64,000 bases of DNA from Cobetia amphilecti (GTDB lineage Bacteria; Pseudomonadota; Gammaproteobacteria; Pseudomonadales; Halomonadaceae). Both the position numbers and the translations under genes were made by a program. Below, one piece after another: positions 16,851 through 26,284 of this stretch. Within the stretch, counting starts at the first letter, position 1. Each line of letters starts with the position of its first letter. Under the pieces are notes generated by a model. The model was not told the DNA's origin. It worked only from the letters and a program-made list of their open reading frames with translations, and did not search any database. Location of the stretch: NCBI RefSeq assembly GCF_020217465.1, contig NZ_CP084115.1, positions 496,001 to 560,000 of the forward strand. The letters are read 5' to 3'.

Positions 16851-18089
16851 GACCGAGAGCTCGAGAATCTGGCCGTCGCGGCGAGTGGCGGCCGCGAATC
16901 ATCGCTGATGGGGAACGCGAATCGCGCCTGACCTCAGGCCGATGGTGCTGGTGAAGAGAGACCTGTGTGGCCGCTGGGCGTGGAAAAGGCCCCGGGAAAT
17001 TCTCCCAGATCATTGTCCCTATTTTTGGTGTGGTCAATTGTCGCAGGTCTTGACCTTTTTCGAGGATGTTGTTCCTGACGCCGCGGTCGAGTTCATTCCT
17101 TGTCTGACTCAAGTCACACAATGGGGGCGGGAAACCGGATTTTTGTGCAAAATTGGTAACCAGAGAGTTTCTGAGGTGTGTTTATTTGTGTATTTTTTAT
17201 GATGGAAGGCTGGGCGTCATCTGGCAGAAAGGTGGTGAGTCCGCGTAAATGAATGACGGAAAATGACACTCATCAGGCCATTTGGTTCGGCATTGATCAT
17301 GAGAATGGCATGCCAAGGTTGCGAAAAAGTGTCCCCTGTTGATCGGGAATGCCAGCATCATGTGAGACGCATCATGGTGCATTTACCTGTCAGGTAATGA
17401 TCGATAATGATGCATGTTTTCTCGTCAATGAACGCCGGCCTCATACAAGTATCATGTCGGGAAAATGCCTCTCTCGCCCGGGTTGGGGGAGTACTTCAGC
17501 AACTTTTGAAAGGCTTATCGGTACAATTTTTGGCATTTAATTTCAATTGGTGGCTGTTTATTGGGGTTTTGTTGCGCAGTATCGTGTGGCGGTAGTGGTT
17601 GCTTCGACGCCACCTGGTGCGCCGATGGCGAGGACATCTGTGGGGATGCACTGAATTGTGACGCGACAAGGTCGTGATTCTCACGGGCATCATCAAGCAG
17701 GGCAGGGGGGCTGGCATCGCGGAGAAGGCCGGTGAATGACGAGCTGTCTGGCCCTGCAAGGCATGCACTGTCGCGACATCATTGCCGTGAGTGTCGGCTT
17801 CCCCCTCCGATCCCGCTGCTTTAACCTCCCTCGAGCGTGAGAGAACTCATGCCGCTCAAGGCATGATTGGCGCGCACCGGATGGCCGAAGTCATCCGCAT
17901 GTGGCCCCTGGTGCGTCATCCTGCCCCGTAGTCAGCCCCCCTGTCTTTTCTCTATCCTGTGCCCGCCTGCGGGAAATCTTCTGATTTCGTTCGAAAGATC
18001 GACGGCTTCCTGTTGGTCATTTCTTCGAACGCTGTGTTCCACATGTGGGCTCGTCATGACGCCATGGCGTGTTCCAACGAGGTCGTGAG
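16851..18089. other. Long non-coding region upstream of cyoA
   Basis: About 1.2 kb with no supported gene. The part 16990-17600 is clearly AT-richer than the flanks, with runs such as TGTGTATTTTTTATGATGG. Short reading frames here lack ribosome sites and family features. The cyo promoter is expected in the last few hundred bases, where an inverted repeat is listed separately. Confidence 0.55.
17988..18031. promoter_or_regulatory. Paired CGTTCGAA / TTCGAACG arms before cyoA
   Basis: CGTTCGAA at 17988-17995 and TTCGAACG at 18024-18031 form an inverted repeat with a 28-bp gap, ending about 58 bp before the cyoA start. It could be an operator pair or a leader hairpin; no regulator is assigned. 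Confidence 0.4.
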
Positions 18090-19073
18090 ATGAGAAAAAG
18101 CCTAATGCGGGGGGCTCTGCGGGGACTCCCTATCCTCGCGGGATTATTGATGCTGTCCGGCTGTGACGCCGTACTCTTCGATCCCAAGGGGCCTATCGGT
18201 GAATCCGAAAAGTCGCTGATCCTGACTGCTACCTACCTGATGCTCGTGGTTGTTATCCCGGTCATCTTCATGACGCTGTGGTTCGCCTGGCGCTATCGCG
18301 ATACCAAGCAGAGCAAGGCGACCTACACGCCCAACTGGGCGCATTCCACCAAGATCGAGATCGTGGTCTGGGGCATTCCGTGCCTGATCATCCTCGCTCT
18401 GGGCATCCTGACCTGGAAGAGCACGCACGAGCTGGACCCGCGTGCCGAGATCGTCGACGGCGGTGAGCCGATCGAGGTGCAGGTCGTGTCCATGGACTGG
18501 AAGTGGTTGTTCATCTATCCGGAGCAGGGCATCGCGACGGTCAATGAACTGGCCATGCCGGTGGATCGTCAGGTTCGCTTCCACATCACATCCGACACGG
18601 TGATGAACTCGTTCTTCGTCCCGCAGCTCGGTAGCCAGATCTATGCAATGGCGGGGATGGAAAACCGTCTGCACCTGATCGGCAGTGAAGTGGGTACCTA
18701 CGACGGTATCTCTGCCAGCTATAGCGGCGCCGGCTTCGCCGACATGCACTTCAAGGCGCATGTCATGAGCGAAGGCGACTTCGACGCCTGGATCGAGAAG
18801 GCACGCGGCAGCAGCAAGGTGCTGGATGACGCTGGTCTTGCCGCTCTCAAGGAGCCGAGCGAGGACGTCGCCCCGACCTTCTATGGTCAGGTCAAGCCGA
18901 ACCTGTATGAGCAGATCATGGCGCCCTACATGGACGGCATGGAGCTGGGCATGAGCGATGATCAGATGCGCCACATGAAGAAGGGTGGAATGCATCACGA
19001 CAGCGCCGAAGACGGCATGTCCGATCATGACGCTTCTGGTCACGCTGAATCTGCGATGGCAACCGAGGAATAA
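18090..19073 (+). CDS. cyoA: Cytochrome bo3 ubiquinol oxidase subunit II
   Basis: 327 residues from ATG 18090 (GAGG about 8 nt before); an in-frame GTG at 18069 is less likely. A lipoprotein signal (LMLSGC lipobox) is followed by two membrane helices and a periplasmic cupredoxin-like domain (VVSMDWKWLFIYPEQGIATV). As expected for quinol oxidases, the CuA ligands of cytochrome c oxidases are absent. The tail is His/Met/Asp-rich (DQMRHMKKGGMHHDSAEDGM), possibly metal-binding, and longer than a minimal subunit II. First gene of the tightly packed cyoABCDE operon, the main terminal oxidase for the quinol produced by the catabolic genes around it. Confidence 0.95.
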   Translation: MRKSLMRGALRGLPILAGLLMLSGCDAVLFDPKGPIGESEKSLILTATYLMLVVVIPVIFMTLWFAWRYRDTKQSKATYTPNWAHSTKIEIVVWGIPCLIILALGILTWKSTHELDPRAEIVDGGEPIEVQVVSMDWKWLFIYPEQGIATVNELAMPVDRQVRFHITSDTVMNSFFVPQLGSQIYAMAGMENRLHLIGSEVGTYDGISASYSGAGFADMHFKAHVMSEGDFDAWIEKARGSSKVLDDAGLAALKEPSEDVAPTFYGQVKPNLYEQIMAPYMDGMELGMSDDQMRHMKKGGMHHDSAEDGMSDHDASGHAESAMATEE

Positions 19074-19076
19074 GCA

Positions 19077-21086
19077 ATGCTTGGAAAACTCACATTAGAG
19101 GCGATTCCGTATCACGAGCCGATCATCATGATCGTGCTTGCGGCGGTAATCCTCGGTGGTGCAGCCCTTGTCGGCTTCATCACGGTAAAGAAAAAGTGGG
19201 CCTACCTGTGGAATGAGTGGTTCACCTCTGTCGATCACAAGAAGATCGGCATGATGTACATCATCGTCGCGTTGGTGATGCTGATCCGTGGTTTCTCCGA
19301 TGCGATCATGATGCGTTCCCAGCAGATGCTGGCGTCCAGTGGTGGTCAGGGCTATCTGCCCCCGGATCACTACGACCAGATCTTCACTGCCCACGGCGTG
19401 ATCATGATCTTCTTCGTGGCGATGCCGCTGGTCATCGGTCTGATCAACGTTGTCGTGCCGCTGCAGATCGGCGCACGTGACGTGGCCTTCCCGTTCCTGA
19501 ACTCGCTCAGCTTCTGGCTGTTCGTGGTCGGCGCGCTGCTGGTCAACATCTCTCTGGGTCTGGGTGAGTTCGCCAAGACTGGCTGGCTGGCCTATCCGCC
19601 GTTGTCGGGGGCCAATTACAGCCCCGGGGTCGGGGTGGATTACTGGATCTGGTCATTGCAGATCTCCGGTGTCGGTACCCTGCTGACAGGTGTCAACTTC
19701 ATCGCCACCATCCTCAAGATGCGTGCGCCGGGCATGTCCCTGATGAAGATGCCGGTCTTCACCTGGACCGCACTGTGCGCCAACGTCCTGATCGTCGCGG
19801 CCTTCCCGATTCTGACCGCTACCATCGCGATGCTGACGCTCGATCGCTACCTCGACTTCCACTTCTTCACCAATGACCTTGGTGGAAACATGATGATGTA
19901 CGTCAACCTCATCTGGGCCTGGGGCCATCCTGAGGTGTACATCCTGGTGCTGCCGGTCTTCGGTGTGTTCTCCGAAGTCATCGCCACCTTCTCCAAGAAG
20001 AAGCTGTTCGGTTACACCTCGCTGGTGTGGGCGACTCTCGTCATCACCGTCCTGTCGTTCATCGTCTGGCTGCACCACTACTTCACCATGGGTGCCGGCG
20101 CTGACGTGAACGCCTTCTTCGGTATCGCGACGATGATCATCTCGATCCCGACAGGTGTGAAGATCTTCAACTGGCTGTTCACCATGTACCGCGGTCGCGT
20201 CGAAATGACCTCTCCGGTACTGTGGACCCTGGGCTTCATCGTCACCTTCACCATCGGTGGCATGACCGGCGTTCTGCTGGCCGTTCCGGGCGCCAACTAC
20301 GTACTGCACAACTCGCTGTTCCTGATCGCCCACTTCCACAACGTCATCATCGGCGGCGTGGTCTTCGGTGCGATGGCCGGTATCACCTACTGGTTCCCGA
20401 AAGCGACCGGCTTCATGCTGTGCGAGAAGTGGGGCAAGCGTTCCTTCTGGTTCTGGATCACTGGCTTCTACCTCGCCTTCATGCCGCTGTACATCCTCGG
20501 CTTCATGGGCATGACCCGTCGTCTGCAGCACGTCGACAACCCGCTGTGGGTGCCGTACCTGGTCGTCGCCTTCATCGGTGCTGTCCTGATCCTGATCGGT
20601 ATCGCGTGCACCGTGATCCAGATCGCGGTCAGCATCAAGAACCGCAAGCAGCTGCAGGACACCACTGGCGATATCTGGGGCGGTCGTACCCTGGAGTGGA
20701 GCACCACTTCACCGGCACCGTTCTACAACTTCGCTCACGAGCCGCAGGTTTCCGAGCTCGACGAGTTCTGGGAAATGAAGGAACGTGGCATCGAGCAGGA
20801 GGCCAAGAAGCCTTATGCGCCGATCCACATGCCGCGCAACGCCGCTGCTGGCGTCATCATCTCCGCCTTCAGCCTGGTGTTCGGTTTCGCACTGATCTGG
20901 CACATCTGGTGGATGGCCGTGGTCGGGCTGGTCGGCATGATCGCTACCTTCATCGTGCGCTCCTTCAACTACGACATCGACTACTACGTGTCCGTCGAGG
21001 AAGTGGAGCGTGTCGAGCGTGAGGGTCGCGAGCGTCGCGCCCTGCCCAGCGCCCGCACACCTAACGACACAGTGGTTCAGGGGTAA
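19077..21086 (+). CDS. cyoB: Cytochrome bo3 ubiquinol oxidase subunit I
   Basis: 669 residues, about 15 membrane helices. The heme-copper core is visible: [17 protein letters not shown] contains the His-Tyr pair, WLHHYFTMG the CuB histidines, and [12 protein letters not shown] the heme ligands. It reduces O2 to water and pumps protons. It starts 3 nt after the cyoA stop with GAGGAATAAGCA before the ATG, and is followed 2 nt later by cyoC. Length and motifs match E. coli CyoB closely. Confidence 0.97.
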   Translation: MLGKLTLEAIPYHEPIIMIVLAAVILGGAALVGFITVKKKWAYLWNEWFTSVDHKKIGMMYIIVALVMLIRGFSDAIMMRSQQMLASSGGQGYLPPDHYDQIFTAHGVIMIFFVAMPLVIGLINVVVPLQIGARDVAFPFLNSLSFWLFVVGALLVNISLGLGEFAKTGWLAYPPLSGANYSPGVGVDYWIWSLQISGVGTLLTGVNFIATILKMRAPGMSLMKMPVFTWTALCANVLIVAAFPILTATIAMLTLDRYLDFHFFTNDLGGNMMMYVNLIWAWGHPEVYILVLPVFGVFSEVIATFSKKKLFGYTSLVWATLVITVLSFIVWLHHYFTMGAGADVNAFFGIATMIISIPTGVKIFNWLFTMYRGRVEMTSPVLWTLGFIVTFTIGGMTGVLLAVPGANYVLHNSLFLIAHFHNVIIGGVVFGAMAGITYWFPKATGFMLCEKWGKRSFWFWITGFYLAFMPLYILGFMGMTRRLQHVDNPLWVPYLVVAFIGAVLILIGIACTVIQIAVSIKNRKQLQDTTGDIWGGRTLEWSTTSPAPFYNFAHEPQVSELDEFWEMKERGIEQEAKKPYAPIHMPRNAAAGVIISAFSLVFGFALIWHIWWMAVVGLVGMIATFIVRSFNYDIDYYVSVEEVERVEREGRERRALPSARTPNDTVVQG

Positions 21087-21088
21087 TC

Positions 21089-21715
21089 ATGGCGAATAAT
21101 GCAATGACATCTCACGATGGGGCGCATGACGCCCATGACGATCACGAGCATCACGATACCAACGGCCTGAAGGTCTTCGGTTTCTGGCTCTATCTGCTGA
21201 GCGACTGCATCCTGTTCGCGATGCTGTTCGCGGTCTACGTGGTACTGAGCCAGGCGTATGCCGGTGGCCCGACGGGCGCCGAGATCTTCGAGCTGAACTT
21301 CGTGCTGGTCGAGACCGCGCTGCTGCTGGCCTCGAGCTTCACCTACGGCCTGGCGATGCTGGGCATGAACCGCGGAGACAGCTCCGCGGTGATCAAGTGG
21401 CTGATGATCACCTTCGCCTGTGGCGCAGGCTTCATCGCGATGGAAATCTATGAGTTCTACCACCTGATCGTGAACGGCCAGGGTCCGGACAAGTCCGCGT
21501 TCCTGTCTGCCTTCTTCACCCTGGTCGGCACCCACGGTCTGCACGTGACCGTCGGTCTGATCTGGATGGCGCTGCTGATCTTCCAGGTCAAGAAGAAAGG
21601 TCTGACGGAAGTGCATCGCGGTCGTCTGATGATGCTCAGCCTGTTCTGGCACTTCCTGGACGTCATCTGGATCTGCGTCTTCACCGTCGTCTATCTCACA
21701 GGAGTGATGCTATGA
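21089..21715 (+). CDS. cyoC: Cytochrome bo3 ubiquinol oxidase subunit III
   Basis: 208 residues, five membrane helices, starting with a His/Asp-rich stretch ([20 protein letters not shown]). The segment [14 protein letters not shown] and the C-terminal [20 protein letters not shown] are the conserved subunit III signatures. It stabilises the oxidase core in the inner membrane. The stop overlaps cyoD (ATGA). Confidence 0.96.
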   Translation: MANNAMTSHDGAHDAHDDHEHHDTNGLKVFGFWLYLLSDCILFAMLFAVYVVLSQAYAGGPTGAEIFELNFVLVETALLLASSFTYGLAMLGMNRGDSSAVIKWLMITFACGAGFIAMEIYEFYHLIVNGQGPDKSAFLSAFFTLVGTHGLHVTVGLIWMALLIFQVKKKGLTEVHRGRLMMLSLFWHFLDVIWICVFTVVYLTGVML

Positions 21716-22041
21716 GCCATTCCAACAACGACCACAACGACAATCACGGCAGCGTCAAGCAGTACGTGACCGGTCTGATTCTCTCCATCATCCTGACCAT
21801 CATCCCGTTCGGGATGGTGATGATGATGGATGATCCGGGTGTCGGCGTGATCTGGGCCATCTACGGTTTCGCCATCGCTCAGGTCTTCGTGCAGCTGTAC
21901 TTCTTCCTGCACCTGGACGGCTCCAAGGAGCAGAGCTGGAATGTCATGGCCATGCTGTTCACCGTGGTGATCGTGGCAATCGTCGTTGGTGGTTCCATAT
22001 GGATCATGATCGAGCTGAATCAGAACATGATGCCCATCTGA
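21712..22041 (+). CDS. cyoD: Cytochrome bo3 ubiquinol oxidase subunit IV
   Basis: 109 residues, three membrane helices ([20 protein letters not shown], then [20 protein letters not shown] and a third). The N-terminus is His/Asn-rich. AGGAG lies before the ATG inside the cyoC end. It assists assembly of the oxidase, as in other cyo operons. Confidence 0.95.
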   Translation: MSHSNNDHNDNHGSVKQYVTGLILSIILTIIPFGMVMMMDDPGVGVIWAIYGFAIAQVFVQLYFFLHLDGSKEQSWNVMAMLFTVVIVAIVVGGSIWIMIELNQNMMPI

Positions 22042-22045
22042 TAGC

Positions 22046-22909
22046 GTGAGCCTGATGATCAAGGACTACCTGCGTACCACCAAGCCGGGCATTATCTTCG
22101 GCAACCTGATCACCGTCAGCGGCGGCTTCTTTCTCGCTTCCGGTGGTGAGGTGGATTGGGCGCTGTTCATCGCCACCCTGGTCGGGGTGGCGTTGATCGT
22201 GGCCTCAGGCTGTGTGTTCAACAACTGCATCGATCGCGATATCGACCGCCACATGGCACGTACCCAGGGCCGTGCTCTGGTGCAGGGCGACATCTCGCTG
22301 AAGGGGGCCTTCGTCTTCGGCAGCGTGCTGGGCCTTGCAGGCTTCTGGCTTCTGGCCGCGATGACCAATCTCATGGCGATGATCGCCGTGGGGCTGGGCT
22401 TCGTGATCTATGTCGGGGCCTACAGCATGTGGCTCAAGCGTGGCTCGGTGTATGGCACCCTCATCGGCTCACTGTCCGGCGCTGCGCCGCCAGTGGTCGG
22501 CTACCTGGCCGTCACCGGTCAGGCGGACATGGGGGCGCTGCTGCTGTTGATCATCTTCAGCATGTGGCAGATGCCGCATTCCTATGCGATTGCCATGTTT
22601 CGTGTCGATGACTATCGGGCCGCCAATATTCCGGTACTCCCGGTAGCGCGAGGCATGGAGCATGCCAAGCGTGTAGTGACGGGGTACATTGCCGGCTTCA
22701 TCCCGGTGTCGCTGTTGCTGACACTGTGGGGATATACCGGCATCTGGTATCTGGTAGTCGCGACCGTCACGGGTGGCTGGTGGCTGTATCTGGCCGCCTG
22801 GCGCCTCAAGGATCAGCCTGATGCCTCCTGGGCACGCAAGCTGTTCGGCTTCTCCATCATCATCGTCATGGCGCTCAGCCTGATGATGAGCCTGGACACG
22901 CAGCTGTAA
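22046..22909 (+). CDS. cyoE: Protoheme IX farnesyltransferase (heme O synthase)
   Basis: 287 residues (GTG start at 22046; ATG 22055 would match the length of the E. coli N-terminus as well, and neither has a clear ribosome site). UbiA-type prenyltransferase with the Asp-rich motif [20 protein letters not shown] and a second conserved segment [20 protein letters not shown]. It adds a farnesyl group to heme b to give heme O for CyoB. Last gene of the operon, followed by a strong terminator. Confidence 0.94.
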   Translation: MSLMIKDYLRTTKPGIIFGNLITVSGGFFLASGGEVDWALFIATLVGVALIVASGCVFNNCIDRDIDRHMARTQGRALVQGDISLKGAFVFGSVLGLAGFWLLAAMTNLMAMIAVGLGFVIYVGAYSMWLKRGSVYGTLIGSLSGAAPPVVGYLAVTGQADMGALLLLIIFSMWQMPHSYAIAMFRVDDYRAANIPVLPVARGMEHAKRVVTGYIAGFIPVSLLLTLWGYTGIWYLVVATVTGGWWLYLAAWRLKDQPDASWARKLFGFSIIIVMALSLMMSLDTQL

Positions 22910-22966
22910 TCCAGCCGTAGTACCTCTCGGGTGACCCGCCATCGGCGTGTTGCCCGAGTGAAAGCC

Positions 22967-23005
22967 AAAAAAACCCGCCACCGGCTTGCCGGTGGCGGGT
23001 TTTTT
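22967..23005 (+). terminator. Intrinsic terminator after cyoE (bidirectional)
   Basis: A-tract, perfect 11-bp stem ACCCGCCACCGG with its complement around CTTG, then six T. Placed between the convergent cyoE and gbcA genes. Confidence 0.95.
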
Positions 23006-23056
23006 CTTGCCTGTCTTTCAGAGTCTCAGGTTTCGAGGACTCAAGGACTCAAGCCC

Positions 23057-24340
23057 TCAGGCCAGCTGCAGATGCGGCTCCTGCTGTCCCTTGAGCGCTT
23101 CCTGCATGCGCTCGGCATACCAGTCGACGAAGTCGACGACACCGAACTCGAAGGTCGCCGAGTAGGGGCCGGGCTGATAGGCGCTGGAGTTGACGCCGCG
23201 CTGGTTCTCTTCCACCAGCTGACGGTCCTGATCATTGGTGGCGTCCCACACCTTGCGCAGCTTCGCCAGGTCGTAGTCGACACCTTCCACCGCGTCCTTG
23301 TGCACCAGCCATTTGGTGGTCACGCGGGTCTTGAGGGGGCCGATCGGGTCGACCTGGAAGACCACGGCATGATCGCCCATGAAGTGGTTCCAGGAGTTGG
23401 GCAGGTTGAGGATGCGCAGCGAGCCCATGTCGGGGCTTTGCAGGCGACCCAGCAGCTTCTTGCACGCCGGGGTGCCGTCCGTGGTCATCGAGACGGTGCC
23501 TTCCAGCAGCGGCGTGCGCGTCATGCGATTGCGGCGACCGAAGCGCACCAGTTGATAGGGCACCTTCTCGGCATCCCAGTCGGCCTGCTTCTTGGCGACC
23601 AGCGCCTTGTAGGCCTCGGTGGCACGCGGGTCATCGGTGTCATCGAATTCCTGCAGGGTGTTGAGCAGCTCCGGGTGGGAGCCATCGCAGTGATAGCACT
23701 CGCGATTGTTCTCGATCACCAGCTTCCAGTTGCCTTCCTCGATGATGGAGGAGCTGGCCGCGACCTTGACGTTCTCCATGTCGTAGGGCTTGAGGTAGAA
23801 CTCCAGCGTCTTGAAGAACGGCTCGCAGTTCTCGGGCTGCTCGGCGAGGTTGATGAACAGCATGCCGCCGGCTGAGCGCACGTGGACGGGGTGCAGGCCG
23901 TATTCACTGGTATCGAAGGTGGTACCCATGTCGGAACCGGCGAACAGCAGGCGGCCATCCAGCTCATAGGTCCACTTGTGATAGCCGCACACCAGCTTGG
24001 CGACCTTGCCACGCTCGGTGCTGCACAGGCGGGACCCGCGATGGCGACAGACGTTATGGAAGGCATGGATGGCCCCGTTGTCACCGCGCACGATGATGAT
24101 CGGACTGTTGCCTACATCCATGGTCATGAAGTTGCCCTTGAGCGGGATCTCGCTGCTGAGACCGGCAAACAGCCACTCGCGCTCGAAGATCTCCTTCATG
24201 TCGAGATCGAACAGGCGCTGATCATTGTAGAAGGGCTGGGGCAGGGTGTAGCCGGGACTGCGGGCCTCTAGAAGCCGCGCGGCGGCCTCGCGTACCGCCT
24301 GACGCTGCTGATCCTGAGCGTGTTCCAGTAAGTCGCTCAT
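23057..24340 (-). CDS. gbcA: Glycine betaine monooxygenase, Rieske oxygenase subunit
   Basis: 427 residues. Rieske [2Fe-2S] ligands C98, H100, C118 and H121 appear in CRHRGSRLC ... LVCGYHKW. The mononuclear iron site region is ENNRECYHCDGSHPELL (about 210-226). With the reductase GbcB it demethylates glycine betaine to dimethylglycine, releasing formaldehyde. GAGGACACCGCG precedes the start. Unlike some species, gbcA and gbcB are divergent here, with 619 bp between them. Short direct repeats (GGACTCAA) lie just past its stop at 23035-23052. Confidence 0.93.
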   Translation of the reverse strand: MSDLLEHAQDQQRQAVREAAARLLEARSPGYTLPQPFYNDQRLFDLDMKEIFEREWLFAGLSSEIPLKGNFMTMDVGNSPIIIVRGDNGAIHAFHNVCRHRGSRLCSTERGKVAKLVCGYHKWTYELDGRLLFAGSDMGTTFDTSEYGLHPVHVRSAGGMLFINLAEQPENCEPFFKTLEFYLKPYDMENVKVAASSSIIEEGNWKLVIENNRECYHCDGSHPELLNTLQEFDDTDDPRATEAYKALVAKKQADWDAEKVPYQLVRFGRRNRMTRTPLLEGTVSMTTDGTPACKKLLGRLQSPDMGSLRILNLPNSWNHFMGDHAVVFQVDPIGPLKTRVTTKWLVHKDAVEGVDYDLAKLRKVWDATNDQDRQLVEENQRGVNSSAYQPGPYSATFEFGVVDFVDWYAERMQEALKGQQEPHLQLA

Positions 24341-24959
24341 CGCGGTGTCCTCGCACGGTCGGTAGGCGCCGGGAGCAGGGTCGCCTTGGGTTGAGTGAGT
24401 GTGCTGATCATTGTTGTTGTGAAGCCGGGACAGAGGGAACGAGTGAACAGACCATTGCCGGGCAGCACCGCGGGGCTACATCGGGGCCCCATGAGGGAGT
24501 GCCAATGCATCGCGCGGTGCGTCATCCCGTCCTGGTCGGTTCGGGTGTCGAGGGCGGCGCAGGCAGAGTGCCGCTCGCTCGACAGGATAGTCAGCGTGGA
24601 AGTTCAGGCAGTCCGCATGACATCTGAGTGGCATTGCCACGCATGGATCGCAGTGTGGCTGAGGTCAAGTCACGACTTATGTCTGATGGCGACGCTCAAT
24701 GATGTATTTCCGACGCCGGTCGTCTGCGCAGGGGCTTTGAGGCACAGGCAGGCGTAGCGATGAGGCGGCGGCAGGGCGCTGCGGGGGCGGGATTGGAGTG
24801 ATCGGGCATGTTTCTGTCGTGCACGGATAAATGCTTGCCGGGCGCTGACTCGACAATCCTGAGCATGTCCCACCGTTGGCCGCGCACGCAGCGCAGGGTG
24901 GCCTGACACTGTCTCTTCAAGAACATGTCTCCAAGAACAACATGCCCAGCGAGGCCTTC
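24341..24959. other. Divergent promoter region between gbcA and gbcB
   Basis: No supported gene. A weak relative of the 35-bp nhaC/glyA element is present on the minus strand: GATGTC (complement of 24619-24624) and ACGCTGAC are both there, but with a spacing two bases longer than in the two strong copies. A functional activator site is expected in this region, but I cannot place it with certainty. Confidence 0.4.
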
Positions 24960-26069
24960 ATGAGCACCACTCTCAGCAACTTCAATCCAGTTACGACGCA
25001 GACCTGGACCAACGGTCGACATAGCGTGCGCTGCGTGAAGGTCATTCAGGAAACCTGGGACGTTCGCACCTTCTGTTTCATGGCCGAACAGCCGGTGATG
25101 TTCTTCTTCAAGCCGGGGCAGTTCGTGACCCTGGAGCTCGAGATCGATGCCCAGCAGATCATGCGCTCCTACACCATCTCCAGCTCACCGTCGGTGCCCT
25201 ACAGCTTCTCGATCACCGTCAAGCGCGTGCCGGGCGGGCTGGTCTCCAACTGGCTGCACGACAACCTCAATGAAGGCGATGTGCTGGCGGTGCACGGCCC
25301 GGTCGGCAACTTCAACTGCATCGACTACCCGGCGGAACGCATTCTGATGCTGTCCGGTGGCGTGGGCATCACGCCCTTGATGTCGATGGCGCGCTGGTAC
25401 TTCGATACCAATGCCAATGTGGACATCTCCTTCGTGCACAGTGCGCGCAGCCCGCGCGACATCATCTTCTGGCGTCAGCTCGAGTTCATGGATTCCCGCG
25501 TGCCGGAGTTCAACATGCACGTCATCTGTGAACGCTTCGAGACCGGCCAGACCTGGTCCGGCTATCGCGGCTATCTCACCGATGCGATGCTCGAGATGAT
25601 CGCGCCGGACTTCATGGAGCGCGAGATCTTCTGCTGTGGCCCCACGCCCTACATGAATGCGGTCAAGCATCTGCTGCGCAGCCACGGCTTCGACATGAGC
25701 CGCTATCACGAGGAATCCTTCGGTGCCACGCCGGTCGATGTCGAGGAAGAGGCCATCGAGCAGGCCGAACAGGCCGAGGTGCTGGCCGATGAGCTGGACC
25801 GCTCCGATCTCACGCGGGTCGAGTTCTCCGCCACCGGCAAGTCGGTGCAGATCGCCCCGGGCGAGACCGTCCACGCCGCCGCCGCCAAGCTCGGCCTGCA
25901 TATTCCCAAGGCCTGCGGCATGGGCATCTGCGGCACCTGCCGGGTGCAGAAGGTCTCGGGCGAGGTCGAGATGGAACACAACGGCGGCATCACCGATGAA
26001 GACGTCGCCGAAGGCTTCATCCTGTCCTGCTGCAGTGTGCCCAATGGCGATGTGGTGATCGATTACTGA
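24960..26069 (+). CDS. gbcB: Glycine betaine monooxygenase, ferredoxin reductase subunit
   Basis: 369 residues from ATG 24960 (GAGG 5 nt before); in-frame upstream ATGs at 24876 and 24942 are less well placed. FAD site MRSYTISSSP, NAD(P) region LSGGVGITPLMSMARW, and CCGPTPYM, then a C-terminal plant-type [2Fe-2S] domain CGMGICGTC (first Cys about 319) with a final CC pair. It passes electrons from NAD(P)H to the GbcA Rieske centre. The acidic linker (about 262-285) between the reductase and ferredoxin parts is normal for the family. Confidence 0.92.
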   Translation: MSTTLSNFNPVTTQTWTNGRHSVRCVKVIQETWDVRTFCFMAEQPVMFFFKPGQFVTLELEIDAQQIMRSYTISSSPSVPYSFSITVKRVPGGLVSNWLHDNLNEGDVLAVHGPVGNFNCIDYPAERILMLSGGVGITPLMSMARWYFDTNANVDISFVHSARSPRDIIFWRQLEFMDSRVPEFNMHVICERFETGQTWSGYRGYLTDAMLEMIAPDFMEREIFCCGPTPYMNAVKHLLRSHGFDMSRYHEESFGATPVDVEEEAIEQAEQAEVLADELDRSDLTRVEFSATGKSVQIAPGETVHAAAAKLGLHIPKACGMGICGTCRVQKVSGEVEMEHNGGITDEDVAEGFILSCCSVPNGDVVIDY

Positions 26070-26177
26070 GGATCTGAGGTTCTAGTGGAGAGCGTCTTTT
26101 CACCACAAGATGAAGTTGGTGACAGTCCCCGGCGAGGTGAATGAATCTCGCGCAAGTGATAGGCGGAAAGTCGTAGA

Positions 26178-26212
26178 CGATGTCGCATACAGGGAGGCCG
26201 GTGACGCTGTCA
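26178..26212 (+). promoter_or_regulatory. 35-bp candidate operator upstream of the nhaC-type gene
   Basis: CGATGTCGCAT, 11 variable bases, GGTGACGCTGTCA. The same element with identical spacing occurs at 29446-29480 before glyA. It ends about 73 bp before the nhaC start, with a TAGCGT -10-like hexamer 26 bp further on. The size and two unlike half-elements fit an AraC-family activator such as GbdR (inference). Confidence 0.65.
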
Positions 26213-26284
26213 GTCATCTGTCGGGACATGGGTCGGTTAGCGTGGGGGTACAACAAGTAAAACTGGCTAATGGAGCAATGTCTC

